Assembly: GCF_001514115.1 (NCBI RefSeq)
Contig: NZ_KQ948452.1
Coordinates: 598,460-662,459, forward strand
Direction of reading: 5' to 3'
DNA length: 64,000 nt
From: Streptomyces olivochromogenes
GTDB taxonomy: Bacteria; Actinomycetota; Actinomycetes; Streptomycetales; Streptomycetaceae
Positions 51,527 to 59,887 of this stretch are shown in pieces; the stretch's first letter is position 1; each line of letters begins with the position of its first letter. A program made the position numbers and the translations under genes. The notes under the pieces are model-generated. The model saw nothing but the letters and a program-made list of their open reading frames with translations. It did no database searches and was not told the origin of the DNA.

Positions 51527-51855
51527 TGACTGCCTCGTCGACGTTCGTACGCGCCTGTGGGCTGAGCGAGCTGGAGGAGGACACCCCGAAGCGGGTGGAA
51601 CTCGACGGCACGCCGGTCTCGGTCGTGAAGACCGAGGGGGAGGTGTTCGCGATCAACGACATCTGCTCGCACGCGAACGTCTCGCTCTCCGAGGGCGAGG
51701 TGGAGGACTGCCAGATCGAGTGCTGGCTGCACGGCTCCGCGTTCGACCTGCGCACCGGCAAGCCGTCCGGCCTTCCCGCGACGCGCCCCGTCCCCGTATA
51801 CCCCGTAAAGATCGAAGGGGACGATGTACTCGTCTCCCTCACCCAGGAGTCCTGA
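51526..51855 (+). CDS. Rieske [2Fe-2S] ferredoxin in the suf operon
   Basis: 109 aa, soluble, resembling the ferredoxin component of non-heme iron oxygenases (CarAc/BphF type). Ligands: CSHANVSLSEGEVEDCQIECWLHGS, i.e. Cys-X-His at the start and Cys-X2-His in ECWLHG. Start ATG overlaps the sufD stop. Its conserved place between sufD and sufC in actinobacteria suggests a role in electron supply or as a client of cluster assembly; this is inference. Confidence 0.93.
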   Translation: MTASSTFVRACGLSELEEDTPKRVELDGTPVSVVKTEGEVFAINDICSHANVSLSEGEVEDCQIECWLHGSAFDLRTGKPSGLPATRPVPVYPVKIEGDDVLVSLTQES

Positions 51856-51862
51856 GGAACCC

Positions 51863-52645
51863 ATGGCAACGCTTGAAATCCACGACCTGCACGTCACCGT
51901 CGAGGCCGACAACGCCACGAAGGAGATCCTCAAGGGCGTCGACCTGACCGTGAAGCAGGGCGAGACGCACGCCATCATGGGCCCGAACGGCTCCGGCAAG
52001 TCGACCCTCGCCTACTCCCTCGCGGGCCACCCGAAGTACACGATCACCGGCGGCACCGTCACCCTCGACGGCGAGAACGTCCTGGAGATGTCCGTCGACG
52101 AGCGCGCCCGCGCGGGCCTGTTCCTGGCGATGCAGTACCCGGTCGAGATCCCCGGTGTCTCGGTCTCCAACTTCCTGCGCACCTCCGCCACGGCCGTCCG
52201 CGGCGAGGCCCCCAAGCTGCGTACCTGGGTGAAGGAGGTCAAGGAGACCATGGAGCGCCTCTCCATGGACCCCGCCTTCGCCGAGCGCAACGTGAACGAG
52301 GGCTTCTCCGGCGGTGAGAAGAAGCGCCACGAGATCCTCCAGCTGGAGCTGCTCAAGCCGAAGATCGCGATCCTCGACGAGACCGACTCCGGCCTGGACG
52401 TCGACGCCCTGCGCGTCGTCTCCGAGGGTGTCAACCGCGTCCGCGAGACCGGCGAGGTCGGCACCCTGCTGATCACGCACTACACGCGCATCCTGCGCTA
52501 CATCAAGCCCGACTTCGTCCACGTCTTCTCCGCCGGCCGCATCGTCGAGTCCGGCGGCGCCGAGCTCGCCGACAAGCTGGAGAACGAGGGCTACGAGGCT
52601 TACGCGAAGCACGAAGTCGACATGAAGGGTGGCGCATCCGCGTGA
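51863..52645 (+). CDS. sufC: Fe-S cluster assembly ATPase SufC
   Basis: 260 aa. ABC-type ATPase that drives conformational change in SufBC2D. Walker A GPNGSGKST, signature FSGGEKKRHEILQLELL, Walker B IAILDETDSGLD with SufC-typical spacing, H-motif LLITHYTRIL. ATG 51863 seven bases after the ferredoxin gene, preceded by CCTGAGGAA. Overlaps sufS by GTGA. Confidence 0.97.
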   Translation: MATLEIHDLHVTVEADNATKEILKGVDLTVKQGETHAIMGPNGSGKSTLAYSLAGHPKYTITGGTVTLDGENVLEMSVDERARAGLFLAMQYPVEIPGVSVSNFLRTSATAVRGEAPKLRTWVKEVKETMERLSMDPAFAERNVNEGFSGGEKKRHEILQLELLKPKIAILDETDSGLDVDALRVVSEGVNRVRETGEVGTLLITHYTRILRYIKPDFVHVFSAGRIVESGGAELADKLENEGYEAYAKHEVDMKGGASA

Positions 52646-53898
52646 CACAGCTGCCGGGCCTCCTCGACACCGAGGCGATCCGCAAGGACTTCCCCATCCT
52701 GGACCGTCAGGTCCACGACGGCAGGAAGCTCGTGTACCTGGACAACGCGGCGACCTCGCAGAAGCCGCGCCAGGTGCTGGACGCCCTCAGTGAGTACTAC
52801 GAGCGCTACAACGCCAACGTCCACCGCGGTGTGCATGTGCTCGCCGAGGAGGCCACGGCGCTGTACGAGGGCGCGCGCGACAAGGTCGCCGCGTTCATCA
52901 ACGCGCCGAGCCGCGACGAGGTGATCTTCACCAAGAACGCCTCCGAGTCGCTCAACCTCGTGGCCAACATGCTCGGCTGGGCCGACGAGCCCTACCGGGT
53001 CGACCACGAGACCGAGATCGTCATCACCGAGATGGAGCACCACTCCAACATCGTGCCGTGGCAGCTGCTGGCGCAGCGCACGGGCGCGAAGCTGAAGTGG
53101 TTCGGTCTCACCGACGACGGCCGCCTCGACCTGTCGAACATCAACGAGATCATCACCGAGAAGACGAAGATCGTCTCCTTCGTGCTGGTGTCGAACATCC
53201 TGGGCACCGTGAACCCGGTCGAGGCGATAGTGCGCCGCGCCCAGGAGGTCGGCGCGCTGGTCTGCATCGACGCGTCGCAGGCCGCGCCGCACATGCCGCT
53301 GGACGTCCAGGCCCTCCAGGCCGACTTCGTGGCCTTCACCGGCCACAAGATGTGCGGGCCGACGGGCATCGGCGTGCTGTGGGGCCGCCAGGAGCTCCTG
53401 GAGGACCTGCCCCCGTTCCTCGGCGGCGGCGAGATGATCGAGACGGTGTCGATGCACTCGTCGACGTACGCCCCGGCGCCGCACAAGTTCGAGGCGGGCA
53501 CCCCGCCGATCGCGCAGGCGGTCGGTCTCGGCGCGGCCATCGACTATCTGAACGCGATCGGCATGGACAAGATCCTCGCCCATGAGCACGCGCTCACCGA
53601 GTATGCGGTGAAGCGGCTCGGCGAGGTCCCCGACCTGCGGATCATCGGCCCGACCACGGCCGAGGACCGCGGCGCCGCGATCTCGTTCACCCTGGGTGAC
53701 ATCCACCCGCACGACGTGGGCCAGGTCCTGGACGAGCAGGGCATCGCGGTCCGGGTCGGACACCACTGCGCACGCCCGGTCTGCCTGCGGTACGGAATTC
53801 CTGCGACCACGCGAGCGTCGTTCTATCTGTACTCCACGCCGGCCGAGATCGACGCGCTGGTGGACGGCCTGGAGCACGTCCGGAACTTCTTCGGCTGA
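52642..53898 (+). CDS. sufS: Cysteine desulfurase SufS
   Basis: 418 aa. PLP enzyme, group II desulfurase that takes sulfur from cysteine as persulfide. PLP Lys236 in TGHKMCGP, active-site Cys376 in GHHCARP, N-terminal VYLDNAATSQKP, and THNP-like NANVHRGVH. GTG start 52642. Partner SufU follows 15 bases downstream. Confidence 0.97.
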   Translation: MTQLPGLLDTEAIRKDFPILDRQVHDGRKLVYLDNAATSQKPRQVLDALSEYYERYNANVHRGVHVLAEEATALYEGARDKVAAFINAPSRDEVIFTKNASESLNLVANMLGWADEPYRVDHETEIVITEMEHHSNIVPWQLLAQRTGAKLKWFGLTDDGRLDLSNINEIITEKTKIVSFVLVSNILGTVNPVEAIVRRAQEVGALVCIDASQAAPHMPLDVQALQADFVAFTGHKMCGPTGIGVLWGRQELLEDLPPFLGGGEMIETVSMHSSTYAPAPHKFEAGTPPIAQAVGLGAAIDYLNAIGMDKILAHEHALTEYAVKRLGEVPDLRIIGPTTAEDRGAAISFTLGDIHPHDVGQVLDEQGIAVRVGHHCARPVCLRYGIPATTRASFYLYSTPAEIDALVDGLEHVRNFFG

Positions 53899-53913
53899 GG
53901 GGCTGGCTGAGAC

Positions 53914-54378
53914 GTGAAGCTTGATTCGATGTACCAGGAAGTCATCCTGGACCACTACAAGCATCCCCATGGGCGAGGCTTGCGGGATGGCGATGCCGAG
54001 GTGCATCACGTCAACCCGACGTGCGGCGACGAGATCACGCTGCGCGTGAAGTACGACGGCGAGCAGATCTCGGACATCTCGTACGAGGGACAGGGCTGCT
54101 CCATCAGCCAGGCCTCGGCGTCCGTGCTGAACGAGCTCCTCGTCGGCAAGGACGTGTCCGAGGCGCAGAAGATCCAGGAGACCTTCCTGGAGCTGATGCA
54201 GTCCAAGGGCAGGATCGAGCCCGACGACGCGATGGAGGAGGTGCTGGAGGACGCGGTCGCGTTCGCCGGTGTCTCCAAGTACCCGGCCCGGGTCAAGTGC
54301 GCCCTCCTGAGCTGGATGGCATGGAAGGACGCGACGGCCCAGGCTCTGGGCGAGAGCGCCGAGAGGAAGACGGCATGA
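53914..54378 (+). CDS. sufU: SufU, zinc-dependent sulfur-transfer protein
   Basis: 154 aa. IscU-like fold: Cys37 in NPTCGD with Asp39, Cys62 in GQGCSIS, and a C-terminal Cys in VKCALLSW. In Gram-positives SufU binds zinc and accepts persulfide from SufS rather than acting as scaffold. GTG start 53914; an in-frame ATG at 53929 (MYQEVILDH) is an alternative. Overlaps sufT by ATGA. Confidence 0.96.
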   Translation: MKLDSMYQEVILDHYKHPHGRGLRDGDAEVHHVNPTCGDEITLRVKYDGEQISDISYEGQGCSISQASASVLNELLVGKDVSEAQKIQETFLELMQSKGRIEPDDAMEEVLEDAVAFAGVSKYPARVKCALLSWMAWKDATAQALGESAERKTA

Positions 54379-54713
54379 GCGAGAACGAGACCCTGACGAT
54401 GAAGCCGGCCTCGGAGGAAGAAGTCCGTGAGGCGCTGTACGACGTCGTCGACCCCGAGCTGGGCATCGACGTCGTCAACCTCGGCCTGATCTACGGCATC
54501 CACATCGACGACGCGAACATCGCGACGATCGACATGACCCTGACGTCCGCGGCCTGTCCGCTCACCGACGTCATCGAGGACCAGGCCAAGTCCGCCACGG
54601 ACGGCATCGTCAACGAACTGCGCATCAACTGGGTCTGGATGCCGCCGTGGGGCCCGGACAAGATCACGGACGACGGGCGTGAGCAGCTTCGGGCGCTCGG
54701 GTTCAACGTCTGA
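54375..54713 (+). CDS. sufT: SufT/MIP18-family (DUF59) Fe-S maturation factor
   Basis: 112 aa. Motif VVDPELGIDVVNLGLIYGI and the conserved Cys in MTLTSAACPLTDVIEDQ define the MIP18 family, which helps mature Fe-S proteins under high demand. Last gene of the suf operon, ATG 54375 inside the sufU stop, followed by a strong terminator. Confidence 0.95.
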   Translation: MSENETLTMKPASEEEVREALYDVVDPELGIDVVNLGLIYGIHIDDANIATIDMTLTSAACPLTDVIEDQAKSATDGIVNELRINWVWMPPWGPDKITDDGREQLRALGFNV

Positions 54714-54737
54714 GTCCGCGCACACCTTCGCACACGT

Positions 54738-54770
54738 CTGTGGCCCCCGGCGGTTCGCCGGGGGCCACAG
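54738..54770. terminator. Bidirectional terminator after the suf operon
   Basis: Perfect 15-bp stem CTGTGGCCCCCGGCG (54738-54752) / CGCCGGGGGCCACAG (54756-54770), loop GTT. It lies 24 bases past sufT and 12 bases from the end of the convergent AbfB-domain gene. Confidence 0.92.
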
Positions 54771-54782
54771 GTGTTTCTGTGC

Positions 54783-55757
54783 TCAGGACCAGCCGTTCAC
54801 CACACGGAACGCCGAGTCCGCGCGGAAGAGCCGACTGTTGTCGTCTCTGTCCAGGCGGAGCTGGAAGTTGCGGTGGCGCAGATAGCGGCCCGGGTAGTTG
54901 ATCGACTCCAGCATGACGGCGCCCGTGTACGGGGACGTCCGCGGGCAGAAGGTGGCGTCCTTCCGGAAGAGGTCGGAGCCGTCGTCGCGGTCGGCGCGCA
55001 GAGAGAAGTTGCGGTGGCGCAGATAGGCGCCGTCGGCGGTGACGAAGGAGTAGCAGTTGGCGTTGCCGAGTCCCGCCACCACCTTGAAGCCGGCGTCCCG
55101 CTTGGTCGAGCTCGAGCTGCCCGAATCCACCGGATCGAGCCGTACGAAGCCGTTGCTCAGATGCCAGTAGCGGTTCGGGTAGTTGACCGACTGGAGCGAC
55201 TTCCGCGAGGAGACGGGCGTGGACTCGGGAGGTTCGCTGGACGAGGCGGTCTTCGACGGCTCGGTGGCGCCGGCGACGGGCTTGTCGTCGGACCCCTGTT
55301 CCGAGGGCCCAGGCGAGGCCGAGTCCGACGCGGTGGAGGTGGAGCCGGCGTGCCGCGGGGAGGACAGGGCGTTCTTGCCCGCCGGGGCCGCGCTGCTGCC
55401 GTCGGCCGAGGCGGAGAAGCCGGGTATGAACGGGACGTCGGTGTCGGAGGCGGTGTGGTTCGCCCGGTTCTTCGACGCGGCGTCAGAGTTGCTGTCCAGT
55501 ACGGCGATCGCGGTCGCCGTGGCGATGAGTACCGCCACCGCGAGTCCGCCGGCCATCCACAGCCGTCGGGTTCCGGGCAGCCGTCCCTCGTCCGGGAACT
55601 CCCCGGACTCCCAGGGCACCGGCGGCTCGACGAAGGGAGGCAGTTCCGCCGGATAGGGAGTGCCTTGGGGGGTAGGGCGCCAGGCGGGTTCCTCCGAAGT
55701 GGGCACGGGCTGGTCGGGCCCGGGCTCGGGTTCGGGCTCTGGCGTGGTTTCTGGCAT
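54783..55757 (-). CDS. Membrane-anchored AbfB-domain protein
   Basis: 324 aa. Acidic Pro/Glu-rich N-terminus (about 1-60, likely cytoplasmic), one membrane helix (about 65-87, LWMAGGLAVAVLIATATAIAVL), a Ser/Pro/Thr-rich linker to ~185, then an AbfB beta-trefoil (SVNYPNRYWHLSNGF; YLRHRNFSLRADRDDGSDLF; SINYPGRYLRHRNFQLRLD). AbfB domains bind arabinofuranose side chains of polysaccharides. No catalytic domain is attached, so it is probably a surface-displayed carbohydrate-binding protein. ATG 55757 follows GGAGGAA. The Streptomyces envelope is not arabinogalactan-rich, so plant hemicellulose is the more likely target (inference). Confidence 0.85.
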   Translation of the reverse strand: MPETTPEPEPEPGPDQPVPTSEEPAWRPTPQGTPYPAELPPFVEPPVPWESGEFPDEGRLPGTRRLWMAGGLAVAVLIATATAIAVLDSNSDAASKNRANHTASDTDVPFIPGFSASADGSSAAPAGKNALSSPRHAGSTSTASDSASPGPSEQGSDDKPVAGATEPSKTASSSEPPESTPVSSRKSLQSVNYPNRYWHLSNGFVRLDPVDSGSSSSTKRDAGFKVVAGLGNANCYSFVTADGAYLRHRNFSLRADRDDGSDLFRKDATFCPRTSPYTGAVMLESINYPGRYLRHRNFQLRLDRDDNSRLFRADSAFRVVNGWS

Positions 55758-56090
55758 GCGCGTTCCTCCAGCGTCGCCCAAGGCGCACGCGGATTCGTCT
55801 ACTGGTCTCAGCACAAGAGGGGGCGCAGGCACACGGAACGGCGGTAGCCGTGGAGACCCGGTGCGCGACTGGTGAAACAGTAGTGGACTTGGTGACTTCT
55901 GAGCAGCCGTTTCCCTACTGCTCCCTTGGGTCCCACGGGGATTCATGGGGGTTCATGGGATTTCATGGGCGTGGTGGCTTCACATTGCATTCTCGGTGTG
56001 ATCCAAGTCCGGGCTCATCGGGGCGCGACAGCGTGAGGTCGTGTCCGCTTCTGTGCAACCCGCCCCCACACGTCCGGTGTTCGTCCTCGG
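55758..56090. other. Intergenic region upstream of the AbfB gene
   Basis: About 330 bases without a supported gene. Contains three ~10-base direct repeats (ATTCATGGGG, GTTCATGGGA, TTTCATGGGC) at about 55941-55970, in a locally less GC-rich stretch that may hold the AbfB promoter on the minus strand. The last part runs into the decayed reading frame. Confidence 0.4.
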
Positions 56091-56601
56091 CTGCCCCCGA
56101 CCCGCTTCCACGAGCTCGGACTGGACGCCGGGCGAGTGGCCGAGCGGATCACCGACGGGCCGCCGACCCTCGGTTCGGCGCTCGGGATCGCGCTGCGGGC
56201 GTACGCCGAGGAGCGCGGCAAGGTGCGCTGGGGCGTGTGCGGGTTCCTGGGCGAGGAGTACGCCCCCGGGGCGACCGAGCCGCACCGCGTCGCCGGGGTG
56301 GCCGTACCCGCCCGCAAGACCTGGCACCGGCGCACCCACGGCGCGCTGGACACCTCCCGGGCGGGCACCTGGACCACCAGGCTGACGCCTCATCACATAC
56401 GGCTGGGCGAGGTCGTATTGGGCGAATGGCTGACCTCGTACGGCTAGGAGCTGGCCGGAGCCGTCCGCCCCGACCCCGCCGAACTGCTGCGCTACCGGCG
56501 GGCGGAGGTACCGCGCCGGGCCGCCCGCGCCAAGCGGCGGACGCTCGACCGCCTGGCGCGGGTGCGTGAAACCGGGGCCGGTGGCCTGGCGGCCGGCTAC
56601 G
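56091..56601 (+). pseudogene. Decayed gene remnant, family unrecognised
   Basis: From about 56091 one frame reads like protein (LPPTRFHELGLDAGRVAER, then ...LGIALRAYAEERGKVRWG and TWTTRLTPHHIRLGEVVLG) but has no convincing start or ribosome site. It is stopped by TAG at 56445-56447, then stays open with strong Streptomyces codon bias (ELAGAVRPDPAELLRYRRAE... to about 56600). The simplest reading is a gene that has lost its 5' part and gained a nonsense codon. A short intact product from GTG 56136 to 56447 (103 aa) cannot be excluded. Confidence 0.5.
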
Positions 56602-56633
56602 GGGTGAGCGGTGGCGAGGGGCTCGCGCTCCTT

Positions 56634-56671
56634 GTGTACGTGCGTACGCATCGATGCGTACACTCGTACAC
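56634..56671. promoter_or_regulatory. 38-bp dyad operator abutting the SMR gene start
   Basis: Central perfect palindrome GTACGCATCGATGCGTAC (56644-56661) with outer arms GTGTACG (56634-56640) and CGTACAC (56665-56671); 17 of 19 base pairs match. A -10-like TACACT (56659-56664) sits inside, and the SMR ATG is the next base (56672), so binding would block a nearly leaderless promoter. Likely target of the TetR-family protein encoded downstream. Confidence 0.75.
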
Positions 56672-56992
56672 ATGGGATACGCACTGCTCGCCGGAGCCAT
56701 CGCCTCCGAGGTGGCCGCCACGACCGCCATGAAGTACAGCGAGGGCTTCAGCAGGCTCTGGCCCTCGCTGGTGACCGTCCTCGGATACGTCATCGCCTTC
56801 GTGCTGCTCGCGCAGTGCCTGAAGACCGTCCAGGTCGGCACGGCCTACGCGATCTGGGCCGGCGCCGGCACCGCCGTCATCGCCGCGATCGGCATGGTGT
56901 TCCTCGGCGAGGCGCTCAGCTTCACCAAGGTCGCCGGGATACTGCTGATCATCGGCGGGGTCGTGGTGCTGAACCTCGGCGGGGCCCACTGA
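56672..56992 (+). CDS. Small multidrug resistance (SMR) efflux protein
   Basis: 106 aa, four membrane helices, EmrE/QacE family. The essential membrane-embedded Glu is at position 13 (AIASEVAATTAMKYSEGF), and the family motif AYAIWAGAGTAVIAAIG is in helix 3. Works as an antiparallel dimer exchanging protons for cationic drugs or guanidinium-type compounds. Start ATG 56672 (MGYALLAGA); an upstream ATG at 56654 lies inside the operator and is less likely. The stop overlaps the TetR gene (TGATG). Confidence 0.92.
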   Translation: MGYALLAGAIASEVAATTAMKYSEGFSRLWPSLVTVLGYVIAFVLLAQCLKTVQVGTAYAIWAGAGTAVIAAIGMVFLGEALSFTKVAGILLIIGGVVVLNLGGAH

Positions 56993-57531
56993 TGGCGGCG
57001 CGCCGCTACGACCCCGAGCGGCGGCAGCGGATCATCGACGCGGCGATCCGGGTCGTGGGCGCCAAGGGACTCGCCGGGCTGAGCCATCGCACCGTCGCCG
57101 CCGAGGCCGATGTGCCGCTCGGCTCCACCACGTACCACTTCAAGACCCTCGACGAGCTCATGGTCGCCGCGCTGCGCCAGGCGAACGAGGGCTTCGCCAA
57201 GGTGATCGCCGCGCGCGGCGCGCTGGAGGACCCCGGGGCCGACCTCGCCGGCGAACTCGCCGGGCTGATGGGCGAGTGGCTCGCGGGCGACCGTACGGGG
57301 GTGGAGCTGGAGTACGAGCTCTACCTCGCGGCGCTGCGCCGCCCCGCCCTGCGCCCCGTCGCCGCCGAATGGGTACAGGACCTCGCCGAACCCCTCGCCC
57401 GCCGTACCGACCCCGTCACCGCGAGGGCGCTGGTGGCGCTGGTGGACGGGATCTGTCTGCAGGTGCTGCTGACGGGGGCCTCGTACGACGAGGGGTATGC
57501 GCGGGAGGTGTTGGGGCGGGTGATCGGCTGA
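56992..57531 (+). CDS. TetR-family regulator
   Basis: 179 aa. N-terminal TetR HTH (RRQRIIDAAIRVVGAKGLAGLSHRTVAAEADVPLGSTTYHFKTLDEL, about residues 9-55) and a helical ligand-binding domain (TetR_C_31-like). Translated from the same mRNA as the SMR pump by a TGATG overlap. Expected to repress the pump-regulator operon through the 38-bp dyad and release on binding a pump substrate (inference). Confidence 0.93.
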   Translation: MAARRYDPERRQRIIDAAIRVVGAKGLAGLSHRTVAAEADVPLGSTTYHFKTLDELMVAALRQANEGFAKVIAARGALEDPGADLAGELAGLMGEWLAGDRTGVELEYELYLAALRRPALRPVAAEWVQDLAEPLARRTDPVTARALVALVDGICLQVLLTGASYDEGYAREVLGRVIG

Positions 57532-57679
57532 GGGGAGGGCTCGGCGCGGGGGGACGCGCGGAGTGCGAGGGCGGGGTCCTGCCGCGCGTCCCGCAGAGGG
57601 GCGTACGGGGGCGCCCGGCACGTGAGATGGCGGGTGGACCGGTTCGCTCGCGCGCCCCGGGCCGCGTTAGGTTTCACCC

Positions 57680-58669
57680 ATGACCGACACGACTGCTACT
57701 CGCACCACCGGCGCCGTCGCCGCCGGCCTCGCCACCCTCACGGCCGACGGCACCGTCCTCGACACCTGGTTCCCCGCGCCCGAACTGTCCGCCGAACCCG
57801 GCCCGGCCGGCACCGAGCGGCTGTCCGCCGAGCGTGCCGTCGAGCTGCTCGGCGAAGGCGCCGCCAAAGCCATCGGGCCCGACGCCCGCCGAGGCGTCGA
57901 AGTGGTCGCGGTCCGCACGGTCATCGCCTCACTGGACGAGAAGCCGATCGACGCGCACGACACCTACCTGCGCCTGCACCTGCTCTCGCACCGCCTCGTG
58001 AAGCCGCACGGCCAGAGCCTGGACGGCATCTTCGGCCACCTCGCCAACGTCGCCTGGACCTCGCTCGGCCCGGTCGCCGTGGACGACGTCGAGAAGGTGC
58101 GCCTCAACGCCCGCGCCGAGGGCCTGCACCTCCAGGTGACGTCCATCGACAAGTTCCCGCGCATGACGGACTACGTCGCCCCCAAGGGCGTCCGGATCGC
58201 CGACGCCGACCGCGTCCGGCTCGGCGCGCACCTCGCCGAGGGCACCACCGTCATGCACGAGGGCTTCGTGAACTTCAACGCGGGCACGCTCGGCACGTCG
58301 ATGGTCGAGGGCCGCATCTCGGCCGGTGTCGTGGTCGGCGACGGCTCCGACATCGGCGGCGGCGCCTCCACCATGGGCACCCTGTCCGGCGGCGGCAACG
58401 TCCGCATCACCATCGGCGAGCGCTGCCTGATCGGCGCCGAAGCGGGCGTCGGCATCGCCCTCGGCGACGAGTGCGTGGTCGAGGCGGGGCTGTACGTCAC
58501 CGCGGGCACCCGCGTGACCATGCCCGACGGGCAGATCGTCAAGGCCCGCGAGCTGTCCGGGGCGTCGAACATCCTCTTCCGCCGCAACTCGGTGACCGGA
58601 ACCGTCGAGGCCCGGCCGAACAACGCGGTGTGGGGCGGCCTGAACGAGATTCTGCACAGCCACAACTGA
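57680..58669 (+). CDS. dapD: 2,3,4,5-tetrahydropyridine-2,6-dicarboxylate N-succinyltransferase
   Basis: 329 aa, the actinobacterial DapD length. Succinylates tetrahydrodipicolinate in lysine/diaminopimelate synthesis, using succinyl-CoA. The C-terminal half is a left-handed beta-helix of hexapeptide repeats ([44 protein letters not shown]). ATG 57680 begins [11 protein letters not shown]; no strong ribosome site (TTAGGTTTCACCC). Single-gene unit, followed by hairpins. Confidence 0.96.
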   Translation: MTDTTATRTTGAVAAGLATLTADGTVLDTWFPAPELSAEPGPAGTERLSAERAVELLGEGAAKAIGPDARRGVEVVAVRTVIASLDEKPIDAHDTYLRLHLLSHRLVKPHGQSLDGIFGHLANVAWTSLGPVAVDDVEKVRLNARAEGLHLQVTSIDKFPRMTDYVAPKGVRIADADRVRLGAHLAEGTTVMHEGFVNFNAGTLGTSMVEGRISAGVVVGDGSDIGGGASTMGTLSGGGNVRITIGERCLIGAEAGVGIALGDECVVEAGLYVTAGTRVTMPDGQIVKARELSGASNILFRRNSVTGTVEARPNNAVWGGLNEILHSHN

Positions 58670-58729
58670 TCACGGGTGGCCGTGACCTGCGGCCGCCTCC
58701 TCGACCAACGCCCCGACCTGCTGCCGAGC

Positions 58730-58747
58730 CGTCGGCAGCTGCCGACG
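58730..58747. promoter_or_regulatory. 18-bp perfect palindrome downstream of dapD
   Basis: CGTCGGCAGCTGCCGACG, no loop. It could be an operator-like site or the tight start of a terminator cluster. No nearby promoter is evident in either direction. Confidence 0.35.
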
Positions 58748-58758
58748 TCGAGCACCAA

Positions 58759-58801
58759 CGAGCGCCCTCCCACGGCCCAGGCCGGCCCGGGAGGGCGCTC
58801 G
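58759..58801. terminator. Terminator between dapD and the convergent small gene
   Basis: 13-bp perfect stem CGAGCGCCCTCCC (58759-58771) / GGGAGGGCGCTCG (58789-58801). It lies 90 bases past the dapD stop. The rest of 58670-58937 shows no supported gene. Confidence 0.7.
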
Positions 58802-58937
58802 CTGCCACTCCAGGCCTGGCCGGTGGGGCGGTCGTCCTGCTCTTTGGACCAATTGCCCGACGTGCTCGACTGGTCCGCCCTGCTGTCCTCGGGCACCCGG
58901 TGATCCCGCCGACACCCGCGGACGCTCGCAGCGGGCG

Positions 58938-59405
58938 TCATGCCGGCTGAGCCGCTCCGGCGCTCTGATCTTTCAACGTCGCGTATGCGCGCTCGACCTC
59001 GCCCAGGTACTGCTCCAGGCGGAAGTGGGCCTCCTCGACAACCTTGCCATCGAGGCCCGGGTACGCCAGGCCGGACCAGATGACCGTCCCGCCCCGGAGC
59101 CGGACCCGGATGGTCAGCCTGTCCGGCCCCGGCTCGGGCTGCTCCTGGGCTGCCACATCCACCGTGCACGGCATGTCCGTCGGACAGAGCGGTCCGCCCG
59201 GGCGGAGCAGCCGCCTCGGATCGAGGCCGGCCATTCTGCTGTCGCTGCGCGCGACCACGTCGAGGCCGTCGACGAAGAGATACGTGTGCACGGCAGCACA
59301 CACCGGCGGCCCAGGACACGCGCTGATGAGGAGCGTGCTCGCCGCACCGTCGCTTCGCGCATCGGGCGCGGTGGCCCTCAACTCACGTGGGGACCTACGC
59401 GGCAT
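58938..59405 (-). CDS. Hypothetical protein
   Basis: 155 aa. Start ATG 59405 (MPRRSPRELRA), with GAGAGG seven bases upstream. Soluble; contains a CPTDMPCTVDVAAQEQPEPGPDRLTIRVRLRGGTVIWSGLAYPGLDGKVVEEAHFRLEQYL-like stretch that looks like an antiparallel beta-sheet plus helix. No family recognised. The start region is divergent from the DUF1330 gene 84 bases away. Confidence 0.55.
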   Translation of the reverse strand: MPRRSPRELRATAPDARSDGAASTLLISACPGPPVCAAVHTYLFVDGLDVVARSDSRMAGLDPRRLLRPGGPLCPTDMPCTVDVAAQEQPEPGPDRLTIRVRLRGGTVIWSGLAYPGLDGKVVEEAHFRLEQYLGEVERAYATLKDQSAGAAQPA

Positions 59406-59489
59406 CCGCTTACCTCTCAGGTCATCGACCGGGGTGTGCCCGCATGTCAGGCTCCCAGCGTACGGAGCTCGACCGACCGGAAGGACACC

Positions 59490-59837
59490 ATGCCCGCCTA
59501 CGCCATTGCCCACCTGCAAGAGGCCGCTCCGCACCCGGAGATCGCCGAGTACATCGAACGCATACCCACCACCTTCGAGCCGTACGGCGGACGCTTTCTC
59601 GTGCACGCCGCGCAGCACGAGGTGAAGGAGGGCAGTTGGCCCGGGCACGTCGTCGTGATCGGGTTCCCGGGGATCGCCGAAGCGCGGGCCTGGTGGGACT
59701 CACCCGCGTACCAGGAGATCGCACCGCTGCGGTCGCGGCACATCGAGGGCGAGATCATTCTGGTCGAAGGCGTCCCCGAGGGCTACGACCCGACCGCCAC
59801 CGCACAGGCGATGCGGGCGGCCCTGCCTGCCGAGTAG
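59490..59837 (+). CDS. DUF1330 family protein
   Basis: 115 aa. Dimeric alpha/beta-barrel (ferredoxin-like) fold: YAIAHLQEAAPHPEIAEYIERIPTTFEPYGGRFLVHA and VVIGFPGIAEARAWWDSPAYQEIAPLR are typical of DUF1330, with the conserved W-x-S-x-x-Y-Q. No biochemical role is established for the family. ATG 59490 follows GGAAGGA. Possibly a stand-alone gene in a small divergent pair. Confidence 0.9.
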   Translation: MPAYAIAHLQEAAPHPEIAEYIERIPTTFEPYGGRFLVHAAQHEVKEGSWPGHVVVIGFPGIAEARAWWDSPAYQEIAPLRSRHIEGEIILVEGVPEGYDPTATAQAMRAALPAE

Positions 59838-59887
59838 CCCTCCGGCTCGGCCGGCGCGCTCTGTTGATCGGCGGTGTCGACGCTTCG

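Noticed and set aside
58670..58937. Small frames on both strands after dapD
   Set aside because: Overlap inverted repeats, lack ribosome sites and show no family features.
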